Part shown: positions 1-5,984 of the stretch, piece after piece
How the letters are laid out: each line of letters begins with the position of its first letter
How positions within the stretch are numbered: the stretch's first letter is position 1
Source: an uncultured Selenomonadaceae bacterium
GTDB taxonomy: Bacteria; Bacillota; Negativicutes; Selenomonadales; Selenomonadaceae
Length of the DNA stretch: 9,488 nt
Direction of reading: 5' to 3'
NCBI GenBank assembly: GCA_905236785.1
Contig: CAJOQC010000233.1
Span: forward strand, 1-9,488
Program-made: the position numbers and the translations under genes
The notes under the pieces: generated by a model
Database searches by the model: none
Seen by the model: the letters and a program-made list of their open reading frames with translations, nothing else
Told to the model about the DNA's origin: nothing

Positions 1-1545
1 GTTAAAAGCGCAGGGGAGAATTTGCTCTCGCTCATTAACGACATTCTCGACTTTTCAAAAATCGAATCGGGAAAAATGGAAATTGTTGACGTTTCCTATT
101 CGCTAAGTTCCGTGCTTAACGATATATTTAACATGGTACGCTTTAAGGCAAGTCAAAAGAACCTTGAATTTATAATCGAGGTTGACAACACCGTCCCGGA
201 CGCGCTCTACGGCGACGAAGTACGAGTACGTCAAGTTATTGTCAACATTCTGAACAACGCGGTGAAATACACTCCCGCCGGAAGCGTCACTTTCTTGGTT
301 GATTGGGATAAATTGCCCGACGGCAACGCGCAACTGAAGTTTAGCACCATTGACACGGGGATAGGCATCAGAGAAGAGGACATGGGAAAATTATTCTCCC
401 AATTCGAGCGGCTGGACCTAAAGAAAAATCGCACAGTGGAAGGCACCGGCTTGGGGCTGTCGATTACCCTCAACCTCGTTCGCATGATGGGCGGCGAACT
501 TAAGGTGTCAAGCGTCTACGGCAAAGGTAGCACCTTTACGATTCTACTGCCGCAAAAGGTAGAAAATTACGAGGCTATAGGCGATTTCCGCGCCCGTGCC
601 GAAGAATTTATGCGCCAACAAAAGACCTACCAAGAAAGCTTCATTGCGCCGGATGCAGAAATTCTGGTTGTTGACGACAGCGAAATGAACCTCTTTGTGG
701 TGGAAAATTTACTGAAAAAGACGCAAATAAAAATTACCCGTTCCATGAGCGGCAAGGATTGCTTGGAAAAGATGCGTACTCACCACTATGACGTGGTTTT
801 CTTAGACCACATGATGCCGGAAATGGACGGCATCGAAACCTTGGAACGTGCCAAGGATATGCCAAACAGCGAATGTAAGGACACGCCTATAATTGCCCTC
901 ACCGCCAACGCCATATCCGGCGTTAAGGAAATGTTCATCAGCAAAGGATTTACCGATTATCTGTCTAAACCTGTGGACAGCAAAGCCTTGGAAAAAATGC
1001 TCCAAAAATATTTACCGCCGGAAAAAGTCCTTACGGCGGACGGTGAAACGCCAAAGCAAAAACAGGTTTTGGCAAGCGAGCCTCAAGAATCCGGCGACAA
1101 AATCACGGAAACAACAGCCGTAACAGCTCAAGAATCCGCCAAAGAAAACGCCGACGACGAACCCGAAAAAGAAAAACCCCTGTACATCGACACGGAACTT
1201 GGTATGCAATATAGCGGCGGCGACGAGGGTATGTATAAAATGTTCATCACCATGTTTTGCCAAAAGAAGGATGAGAACAAACAACAAATAATCGACGATT
1301 TCAACAGCGAAAATTGGGAAGATTATACGGTTCATGTTCATGCATTAAAATCAGGCTCGCTTTCAATGGGCGGCAAAATTCTTTCCGAGGCGGCAAAAGC
1401 CTTGGAGATGGCAGGTCATGCCTACCTTGACGGTCCTATAGAAGAAAAAGAGCAACACTTAGAGTACATAAAAACCCACCACGAAGAAACAATGCGTCTT
1501 TATGATGCCTTCGTCGAAGAGGCCAACGAAAGAAACTTGCTGTAA
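1..1545 (+). CDS. Hybrid sensor histidine kinase with REC and Hpt domains (5' truncated)
   Basis: The frame is open from base 1, so the start and the H-box histidine lie upstream; 514 residues are visible. Counting from the first codon, residues 1-25 look like the second helix of a HisKA domain (NLLSLINDILDFSKIESGKM). A HATPase domain follows, with N-box NILNNAVKYT (82-91), G1 DTGIGI (118-123) and G2 GTGLGLSI (148-155). A receiver domain has acidic residues D225/D226, phosphoacceptor D269, T301 and K323 in the usual spacing. A charged Glu/Lys linker (about 345-390) leads to a C-terminal Hpt domain with HALKSGS, phosphoacceptor H447. By family knowledge, phosphate would pass His to Asp to His, then to a separate response regulator not seen here. 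The sensor input is outside the window, so the stimulus is unknown. Kinase architecture is certain; specific role is not. Confidence 0.95.
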   Translation, partial: VKSAGENLLSLINDILDFSKIESGKMEIVDVSYSLSSVLNDIFNMVRFKASQKNLEFIIEVDNTVPDALYGDEVRVRQVIVNILNNAVKYTPAGSVTFLVDWDKLPDGNAQLKFSTIDTGIGIREEDMGKLFSQFERLDLKKNRTVEGTGLGLSITLNLVRMMGGELKVSSVYGKGSTFTILLPQKVENYEAIGDFRARAEEFMRQQKTYQESFIAPDAEILVVDDSEMNLFVVENLLKKTQIKITRSMSGKDCLEKMRTHHYDVVFLDHMMPEMDGIETLERAKDMPNSECKDTPIIALTANAISGVKEMFISKGFTDYLSKPVDSKALEKMLQKYLPPEKVLTADGETPKQKQVLASEPQESGDKITETTAVTAQESAKENADDEPEKEKPLYIDTELGMQYSGGDEGMYKMFITMFCQKKDENKQQIIDDFNSENWEDYTVHVHALKSGSLSMGGKILSEAAKALEMAGHAYLDGPIEEKEQHLEYIKTHHEETMRLYDAFVEEANERNLL

Positions 1546-1569
1546 TTTCTTCGTTTCCGTTTGATACTG

Positions 1570-1602
1570 CTCACCGTTAAAAAGTGTACTTTTTACGGTG
1601 AG
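1570..1602. terminator. Long AT-cored hairpin after the kinase gene, possible bidirectional terminator
   Basis: CTCACCGT(T)AAAAAGT and ACTTTTTACGGTGAG pair over about 15 bp with one bulged T and a very short loop, beginning 24 bases after the kinase stop codon. The U tract sits inside the stem rather than after it, so it is not a textbook intrinsic terminator. Position and symmetry suggest termination or 3'-end protection. It is also one end of the dispersed repeat described at 1570-1671. Confidence 0.45.
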
Positions 1603-1671
1603 TGTGTGAGACGGCTTTCATTCGTAGGCTCAAAAGTAAAGCAAGCGTCAGCTTGCGGCTCTTCAATTAAA
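1570..1671 (-). repeat. Dispersed hairpin repeat, copy 1 (inverted relative to copies 2 and 3)
   Basis: The reverse complement of this stretch aligns with 5367-5469: by hand, about 86 of 102 positions match with one 1-base gap, and most differences are transitions. Modules in order on the minus strand: TTTAATTGAAGAG; a small hairpin GCAAGC-TGAC-GCTTGC; CTTTACTTTTGA; a variable stretch of about 20 bases; ACACTC; then the long AT-cored hairpin. I see no open reading frame of interest in it. Its nature (small mobile repeat, structured RNA element or terminator cassette) is not known. Confidence 0.8.
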
Positions 1672-1697
1672 TAAAATTGTCCGATTTTAATTGAAGA
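1660..1697. repeat. 12-bp inverted repeat at the edge of repeat copy 1
   Basis: TCTTCAATTAAA (1660-1671) and TTTAATTGAAGA (1686-1697) are perfect inverse copies separated by 14 bases. The same TTTAATTGAAGAG module starts repeat copy 2 at 5367, so the right arm may be the remnant of a further, opposite copy. The right arm overlaps the candidate -35 box of iorA. Confidence 0.7.
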
Positions 1698-1719
1698 ATA
1701 GTATGAAAAGCAGTATAAA
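1691..1719 (+). promoter_or_regulatory. Candidate sigma-A promoter for iorA
   Basis: TTGAAG (1691-1696), a 17-base spacer, then TATAAA (1714-1719). Transcription would start near 1726, just before the purine-rich AGGGAGAG at 1729-1736 and the ATG at 1748, leaving a leader of about 22 bases. No other spacing in this gap gave two good boxes. Predicted by eye only. Confidence 0.5.
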
Positions 1720-1747
1720 AATAATAACAGGGAGAGCGATAACAAAG

Positions 1748-3490
1748 ATGAAAGAGTTAATGTTGGGCAACAAAGCCGTTGCCCGCGGGTTATACGAAGC
1801 GGGCGTTTGTTTTGTGTCAAGTTACCCCGGCACGCCAAGCACGGAAATAACCGAAGAAGCTGTTAAATTTGACGAAATATATTGCGAGTGGGCACCAAAC
1901 GAAAAAGTGGCCATGGAGGGAGCCTTCGGCGCATCCTTGGCCGGCAAGCGGGCTTTTTGCGCTCAAAAACATGTGGGGCTTAACGTGGCGGCCGACCCGC
2001 TGTTTACCATGTCCTACACCGGGGTCAATGCCGGGCTTCTTATTGTCGTGGCCGACGACGCCGGGATGCACTCGTCCCAAAACGAACAGGACAGCCGCCA
2101 TTATGCAATAGCCGCTAAAGTCCCCATGCTTGAGCCGTCGGATTCGGCAGAAGCCTTGGCCTTTACCAAAACAGCCTATGAAATCTCGGAAAAATTTGAC
2201 ACCCCGGTTATCATAAAAATGTGTACCCGCGTGGCGCACAGTCAATCGCTGACAGAAACCGGCGAACGGGAGAAACACGAAAAAACCTACGAAAAAAATA
2301 TCGAAAAATATGTAATGATGCCAGGAAACGCCAAAAAACGTCACCCTGTAGTAGAAGCTCGCACCGTCGCCTTAACGGAATATGCGGAAACCTCGCCGCT
2401 AAACCGCGCAGAAATAAACTCCGATAAAATCGGCATAATCACATCGTCAACTTGCTATCAGTATGTAAAGGAAGTCTTAGGAGATAAAGTAAGCGTGCTG
2501 AAACTTGGCATAGTAAATCCATTGCCGCCAAAGCTCATAAAAGATTTTGCCGCCAAGGTGGAAAAACTTTTCGTTGTAGAAGAGCTTGACCCCATAATCG
2601 AAACTTTTGTAAAATCTTTGGGCATTGCTGTCAAGGGGAGCAATATTTTGCCGCGTATAGATGAATTTTCCCAAAACATGATAGCCGATGCTTTTGGAGA
2701 ATTTGTTGACGCTCCGAAAAATGCCAATTATACGCAAATCGACGACCCGATACCGTCGCGCCCGCCGGTTATGTGCGCCGGTTGCCCCCACCGCGGGCTT
2801 TTCTACTCGCTCAAGAAAAGAAAATGCACCGTGCTTGGTGATATAGGGTGTTACACTTTGGGGGCGGTTAAACCCTTGGGCGCGATGGATATGACTCTCT
2901 GCATGGGCGCGTCCGTAAGTGCATCCCACGGATTTAACAAGATGCTCGGCGCAAATGACAAAAACGTTGTCGCTGTGATAGGCGATTCCACGTTTGTCCA
3001 TTCGGGCATAACCGGCCTTGCCAACGTAGCTTACAATCAATCAAATTCGACGATTATAATATTGGACAATTCCATAACGGGCATGACAGGTCATCAGCAA
3101 AACCCGACTACAGGACTTAACATAAAAGGCGAACCGGCAGGAAAAATAAACCTTGAAGCCCTTTGTCGCGCCATGGGCTTTAACCGTGTCCGCGTGGTAG
3201 ACCCCTACAATTTGGCCGAGTGCGATGCGGCGATAAAAGAAGAAACGGCGGCAAACGAGGCATCGGTAATAATTTCTCGTCGCCCCTGTGCGTTGCTTAA
3301 AAATGTGAAGCACAAACCGCCGCTTGAGGTAGACAAAGCAAAATGTATCGGTTGCAAGGCATGTATGCGAATCGGTTGTCCCGCCATATCCATGAAGGAC
3401 GGAAAATCCGTTGTCGATACCACGCAATGCGTTGGTTGCGGCGTGTGCAGCCAGCTTTGTCCAAAGGATGCTTTTATTTCGACAAAATGA
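1748..3490 (+). CDS. iorA: Indolepyruvate:ferredoxin oxidoreductase, alpha subunit
   Basis: This subunit oxidatively decarboxylates aryl-pyruvates (indolepyruvate, phenylpyruvate, hydroxyphenylpyruvate) to acyl-CoA and passes electrons to ferredoxin; it acts in the cytoplasm with IorB. With the ATG at 1748 it has 580 residues, normal for the family. Visible features are the N-terminal MKELMLGNKAVARG and YPGTPS (26-31) of the pyrimidine-binding half, MCAGCPHRG (342-350), and the thiamine-diphosphate motif starting GDS (412-414) and closing near LDN (439-441). The C-terminal ferredoxin domain carries C533-C536-C539-C544 and C561-C564-C567-C571, two [4Fe-4S] sites. The frame is open upstream to a TTG at 1691 and an ATG at 1703, but homology begins at 1748, which also has AGGGAGAG upstream, so I chose that start. 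iorB follows after 22 bases. Oxygen-sensitive clusters indicate an anaerobe. Confidence 0.95.
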   Translation: MKELMLGNKAVARGLYEAGVCFVSSYPGTPSTEITEEAVKFDEIYCEWAPNEKVAMEGAFGASLAGKRAFCAQKHVGLNVAADPLFTMSYTGVNAGLLIVVADDAGMHSSQNEQDSRHYAIAAKVPMLEPSDSAEALAFTKTAYEISEKFDTPVIIKMCTRVAHSQSLTETGEREKHEKTYEKNIEKYVMMPGNAKKRHPVVEARTVALTEYAETSPLNRAEINSDKIGIITSSTCYQYVKEVLGDKVSVLKLGIVNPLPPKLIKDFAAKVEKLFVVEELDPIIETFVKSLGIAVKGSNILPRIDEFSQNMIADAFGEFVDAPKNANYTQIDDPIPSRPPVMCAGCPHRGLFYSLKKRKCTVLGDIGCYTLGAVKPLGAMDMTLCMGASVSASHGFNKMLGANDKNVVAVIGDSTFVHSGITGLANVAYNQSNSTIIILDNSITGMTGHQQNPTTGLNIKGEPAGKINLEALCRAMGFNRVRVVDPYNLAECDAAIKEETAANEASVIISRRPCALLKNVKHKPPLEVDKAKCIGCKACMRIGCPAISMKDGKSVVDTTQCVGCGVCSQLCPKDAFISTK

Positions 3491-3500
3491 AATTGATTGA

Positions 3501-3506
3501 AGGTGA
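3501..3506 (+). promoter_or_regulatory. Ribosome binding site that fixes the TTG start of iorB
   Basis: AGGTGA lies 6 bases before the TTG at 3513. The first in-frame ATG (3534) is too far from it and would cut into the IMIVGVGGQG nucleotide-binding strand, so TTG is preferred. Confidence 0.75.
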
Positions 3507-3512
3507 ACGAGA

Positions 3513-4094
3513 TTGAATAACACGAAAAACATAATGATTGTCGGCGTGGGTGGGCAAGGCTCCCTGTTAGCCAGCAAAATTTTAGGCTATATATTAACTA
3601 ATGAAGGCTACGACGTTAAAGTGTCAGAAGTGCATGGAATGAGCCAACGCGGCGGCAGCGTCGTGACCTACGTTCGTTTCGGCGATAAGGTTTATTCGCC
3701 GATTATCGACAAAGGCGAAGCTGATTATATAGTTTCCTTTGAGATTTTGGAGACGGCGCGTTGGTTGCCGTTTTTGCGTCCGAACGGGCAAATTGTGACC
3801 AACACCCAACAAATAGACCCTATGCCGGTAATAACCGGCGCGGTTCAATATCCGCAAAATATTTGCGAAAAAATAAAAAATCTCGGCGTAAAAATTGATG
3901 CCCTCGATTGTCTTACATTAGCCCGGGAGGCTGGCTCGGCAAAGGCGGTTAATATCGTGCTTTTAGGTAGGCTTTCCCATTATTTTGATATTTCCCAGCA
4001 AAGTTGGGAAAAAGCTCTCACCGCCAATGTACCCGCCAAATTCTTGGAACTTAACAAAAAAGCGTTTGTTTTGGGAAAAGACAGCGTATCCTAA
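3513..4094 (+). CDS. iorB: Indolepyruvate:ferredoxin oxidoreductase, beta subunit
   Basis: This is the gamma-type domain of the 2-oxoacid:acceptor oxidoreductases, needed with IorA for CoA-dependent oxidation of aryl-pyruvates. The 193-residue length fits the family. Diagnostic stretches are IMIVGVGGQGSLLASKIL near the N terminus and SEVHGMSQRGGSVVTYVRFG around residues 35-54. Translation starts at TTG behind AGGTGA and 22 bases after the iorA stop, so the two subunits should be co-transcribed. A phenylacetate-CoA ligase gene often follows iorAB in other genomes, but none follows here; the next gene is an ftsZ homologue with its own promoter. Confidence 0.94.
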   Translation: MNNTKNIMIVGVGGQGSLLASKILGYILTNEGYDVKVSEVHGMSQRGGSVVTYVRFGDKVYSPIIDKGEADYIVSFEILETARWLPFLRPNGQIVTNTQQIDPMPVITGAVQYPQNICEKIKNLGVKIDALDCLTLAREAGSAKAVNIVLLGRLSHYFDISQQSWEKALTANVPAKFLELNKKAFVLGKDSVS

Positions 4095-4121
4095 GAACAA
4101 AGTGCCGGCTCCATAAAAAAC

Positions 4122-4150
4122 TTGTTTTTTCGTCGGTTAAATTGTATAAT
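4122..4150 (+). promoter_or_regulatory. Strong sigma-A-like promoter upstream of the ftsZ-like gene
   Basis: TTGTTT (4122-4127), an exact 17-base spacer, and a consensus TATAAT (4145-4150). Transcription would start near 4157, giving a leader of about 72 bases before the GTG at 4229. The -35 box lies within an A6/T6 inverted repeat (AAAAAACTTGTTTTTT, 4115-4130), which could form a weak hairpin after iorB. Confidence 0.65.
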
Positions 4151-4165
4151 CATAGCCAAATACAA

Positions 4166-4199
4166 AAGGCAAGGTCGCTTTGGCCTTGCTTTGTTTTCT
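4166..4199 (+). terminator. Terminator-like hairpin between promoter and ftsZ-like gene
   Basis: The arm at 4166-4174 (AAGGCAAGG) pairs with 4184-4192 (CCTTGCTTT), including one G-T wobble, with a 9-base loop and a T-rich tail (TTTGTTTTCT). It could end iorAB transcripts. Because it lies downstream of the TATAAT box, it would also be in the leader of the ftsZ-like mRNA and might attenuate it. The sequence alone does not decide between these roles. Confidence 0.55.
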
Positions 4200-4212
4200 G
4201 CTAACGATAAAC

Positions 4213-4222
4213 GAGAGGGTGA
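4213..4222 (+). promoter_or_regulatory. Ribosome binding site for the GTG start of the ftsZ-like gene
   Basis: GAGAGGGTGA ends 6 bases before GTG at 4229. No in-frame ATG lies between it and the conserved IKVFGVGGGG strand, so GTG is the start. Confidence 0.75.
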
Positions 4223-4228
4223 CAAACG

Positions 4229-5356
4229 GTGGCCGAAAATGATGCTGGAATCAAAAGAGCTATCGTGACGATAAAAGTTTTCGGCGTGGGCGGCGGCGGC
4301 AATAATGTCCTAAAGCGCATGGCCGAAAGTAATTTTCTTGATGTTGAATTGGTGGCTATAAATACCGATGCCAAACAGCTTGAAAGACTTGAAGGACTTA
4401 ACATAAAAACAATTCAAATCGGCGAAGCTCTGACCAAGGGGCGCGGCACGGGAGGAAACCCTGTGTTCGGCGAGGCGGCGGCAAAAAATGACGAAGCCAA
4501 AATACGCGATGCCATGATAGGGGCGGATTTAATTTTTATAACCGCCGCCATGGGCGCGGGTGTAGGCACGGGTGCATCCCCGGTGGTGGCGCGAATCGCC
4601 AAGGAACTTGGCGTTTTGTCTATTGGCGTTGTAACCGTACCTTTCACCTTTGAAGGGCAGCGCAAACGTAAGGTTGCAAACGAAGGCATCTTAAAGATGC
4701 AATCTCAAATGGATGCACTTATTGCAGTACAAAACGACAATCTCCTAAAATTGCCGGAAAACCGCACTATGTCAATGGTTGACGCTTTTAAGTGTGCCGA
4801 CGAAGTGTTAAAACAGGCGATACGTTGCGTGGCGGAGATGATACTCACCACGGGTGTTGTAAATGTGGACTTTGCCGACGTGACCACGATTTTCCGCCAA
4901 AGCGAAAGCAGCGACGCACTTTTGGGTATCGGTATCAGCGACCATAGCGCAATATTAGCGGTGAAGGCGGCTTTTTCAAGCCCCCTTATCGACAAATCAA
5001 TAAACGGAGCGCGAGGCATAATCCTAAACATCACTGCCAACGAAGAATTGCCTCTTTACGACGTAAACGAGGCCACCCAATATATTTTTGACAATGCCGA
5101 CCCCAACGCCAACATTATTTTTGGCACGGTAATTGACAACGAAATCGGCGACACAATTCAGGCGACAATCATAGCCACCGACTTTGCCGACAGCATGGCG
5201 CTAAAAGCGCCGCTCCCGGAAACTCCGGCCGCCCAAGAAACAGTGCAACAAGGCTTTACCCTCGATACGCCGACATTTATGGTAAAAAAACCACAAGAGG
5301 ACAGAAGTTCCTTTGCCCTGCCCGCCTTTCGTTTGACAGACGGCAACGACGATTAG
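4229..5356 (+). CDS. ftsZ: FtsZ family tubulin-like GTPase (somewhat divergent)
   Basis: FtsZ polymerises with GTP into the cytokinetic ring at mid-cell. This 375-residue protein has the normal length and domain order: VGGGGNN (20-26), NTDAKQL (45-51), TKGRGTGGNP (69-78), the G-box region MGAGVGTGASP (108-118), TVPFTFEG (136-143), and the T7 synergy loop NVDFADV with N212, D214 and D217, the residues that complete the GTPase site of the neighbouring subunit. A variable linker from about 325 leads to a tail, FALPAFRL, resembling the conserved C-terminal peptide that binds FtsA and other partners. The signature GGGTGTG reads GAGVGTG here, and the usual GxxRA stretch after the T7 loop reads SDHSA. 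No ftsA, ftsQ or mur genes adjoin it, so it is outside the division and cell wall cluster. It may be the only FtsZ or a second paralogue; the window cannot tell. Confidence 0.9.
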   Translation: MAENDAGIKRAIVTIKVFGVGGGGNNVLKRMAESNFLDVELVAINTDAKQLERLEGLNIKTIQIGEALTKGRGTGGNPVFGEAAAKNDEAKIRDAMIGADLIFITAAMGAGVGTGASPVVARIAKELGVLSIGVVTVPFTFEGQRKRKVANEGILKMQSQMDALIAVQNDNLLKLPENRTMSMVDAFKCADEVLKQAIRCVAEMILTTGVVNVDFADVTTIFRQSESSDALLGIGISDHSAILAVKAAFSSPLIDKSINGARGIILNITANEELPLYDVNEATQYIFDNADPNANIIFGTVIDNEIGDTIQATIIATDFADSMALKAPLPETPAAQETVQQGFTLDTPTFMVKKPQEDRSSFALPAFRLTDGNDD

Positions 5357-5366
5357 TCACTTCTGC

Positions 5367-5470
5367 TTTAATTGAAGAGTCGCAAGTTAACGCTTGCTTT
5401 ACTTTTGAACCTGCGGAATAAATTCGCCTCATACACTCTCCGTTAAAAAGTATATTTTTTAACGGAGAGT
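5367..5470 (+). repeat. Dispersed hairpin repeat, copy 2
   Basis: It begins with TTTAATTGAAGAG, 10 bases after the ftsZ-like stop, and has the same modules as copy 1 in opposite orientation. The small hairpin is GCAAGT-TAAC-GCTTGC, where the C-G closing pair of copy 1 has become a T-G wobble. The terminal hairpin (5435-5470) is a perfect stem ACTCTCCGTTAAAAA/TTTTTAACGGAGAGT. Relative to copy 1, one stem pair has flipped from A-T to T-A on both sides, so pairing is kept. It may also terminate ftsZ-like transcripts. Confidence 0.8.
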
Positions 5471-5492
5471 AGTAGTATAAATTTTAGGCAGC

Positions 5493-5624
5493 CTCTAAAA
5501 ACTCCCTCCGTAAGCCCCGCAAGTTGCCACCATCCTCCAAGAGGGAGGCGTAAAATCAGCTCTCCTCTTGGAGGATGGTTTCGGCGTAGCCGACGGGAGG
5601 AGGTATAAAAGCAAGTTTTCAGAG
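5493..5624. repeat. Nested palindromic element, MITE- or REP-like
   Basis: About 132 bases fold on themselves at three levels. The ends CTCTAAAAACT (5493-5503) and AGTTTTCAGAG (5614-5624) are inverted repeats with one mismatch. CTCCCTCCGT (5502-5511) pairs with ACGGGAGGAG (5593-5602) with one mismatch and one wobble. The core ACCATCCTCCAAGAGG is a perfect 16-bp inverse of CCTCTTGGAGGATGGT (about 5528-5543 and 5564-5579), extended by GAG/CTC with a bulge. No reading frame is contained. Short nested palindromes of this CTCCCTCCGT style occur between genes of many Bacillota, from general recollection; assignment to a named family is inference. I could not identify a clean target-site duplication. 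Confidence 0.7.
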
Positions 5625-5784
5625 ATACCCTTTATTTATCGCCTTTTTTATTTTTGCAAAAATTTATAGGCGCGTTAAAGCTGCGGCAGGATTTTTCTTG
5701 CGCGTGTAGAATAACCATAGAATATTACAGGAAGTGTGTCGTTAAGTGTGTCGTTGTCTTTTTGGCAACGAACATCTCTTGATA
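5625..5784. other. AT-rich intergenic stretch without a recognised gene
   Basis: This stretch has a hairpin CGCCT (5640-5644)/AGGCG (5668-5672) around the palindrome ATTTTTGCAAAAAT, the 12-base tandem duplication at 5732-5755, and a small hairpin CGTTGTC-TTTTT-GGCAACG at 5752-5770. The minus strand has a 65-codon open frame (5675-5872) that reads NDTLNDTL across the duplication. It has no recognisable domain and runs through repeat copy 3, so I do not call it a gene. Confidence 0.5.
5732..5755. repeat. Perfect 12-bp tandem duplication
   Basis: AAGTGTGTCGTT occurs twice head to tail with no spacer. The unit is a multiple of three and would keep a reading frame, but no convincing gene covers it. 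Slippage or a paired protein-binding site are both possible. Confidence 0.75.
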
Positions 5785-5860
5785 CTTTACTTTTGAACCT
5801 GCGGTTCAAAAGCCATCTAATACTACATATCCGTAAAAATATACTTTTTAACGGGTAGTG
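5785..5860 (+). repeat. Dispersed hairpin repeat, copy 3 (partial)
   Basis: The first 20 bases (CTTTACTTTTGAACCTGCGG) are identical to 5397-5416 of copy 2. The TTTAATTGAAG and GCAAG modules are missing. The next bases differ and create a perfect 10-bp hairpin CTTTTGAACC-TGC-GGTTCAAAAG (about 5789-5811). The terminal hairpin CCGTAAAAA/TTTTTAACGG (5831-5854) is kept with a bulge and is flanked by the extra pairing arms ACTAC and GTAGT. It lies about 125 bases before motA. Confidence 0.7.
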
Positions 5861-5967
5861 GTATGACAACAACGGGCGAACAGAGAGAAACCCTCGCCTT
5901 GTTTATAGCCTGCCTGAGGAAGTTTTTGTAAATCTTTGGGCGGTGACGTAAGTTTTATTGCCATATA

Positions 5968-5975
5968 AGGGGGAG
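5968..5975 (+). promoter_or_regulatory. Ribosome binding site for the GTG start of motA
   Basis: AGGGGGAG is 9 bases before GTG at 5985 and 15 before ATG at 5991. The GTG gives MEMSTVIGIV, matching the usual Mot N terminus better in length and spacing. The open frame back to TTG at 5958 would place this site inside the coding region, so that start is rejected. Confidence 0.65.
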
Positions 5976-5984
5976 CATAATCAA

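Noticed and set aside
893..1123. 76-codon + strand frame inside the kinase gene
   Set aside because: It overlaps the receiver domain and linker of the kinase in another frame and shows no domain of its own.
1546..1747. Riboswitch or T-box before the aromatic-amino-acid-linked iorA gene
   Set aside because: The predicted leader is only about 22 bases, and the upstream structure is accounted for by the dispersed repeat. No T-box sequence or specifier stem was visible.
1817..2344. Open frame of 175 codons on the minus strand
   Set aside because: It lies wholly inside iorA, has no domain, and is explained as a shadow of that gene. The same holds for the minus-strand frames at 2477-3040 and 3041-3577.
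5436..5860. CRISPR array, suggested by spaced hairpin repeats
   Set aside because: Copies are about 75-100 bases long, imperfect, irregularly spaced and one is inverted, with no cas genes nearby.
5675..5872. 65-codon minus-strand frame in the ftsZ-motA spacer
   Set aside because: It runs through repeat copy 3 and the tandem duplication, has no recognisable domain, and I saw no good ribosome binding site for it. Kept only as a remark on the region.
5930..5957. Possible sigma-28 flagellar promoter before motA (TAAA then GTAAGTTT)
   Set aside because: The downstream box does not match GCCGATAA and is too weak to call, although such a promoter would be expected for motility genes.
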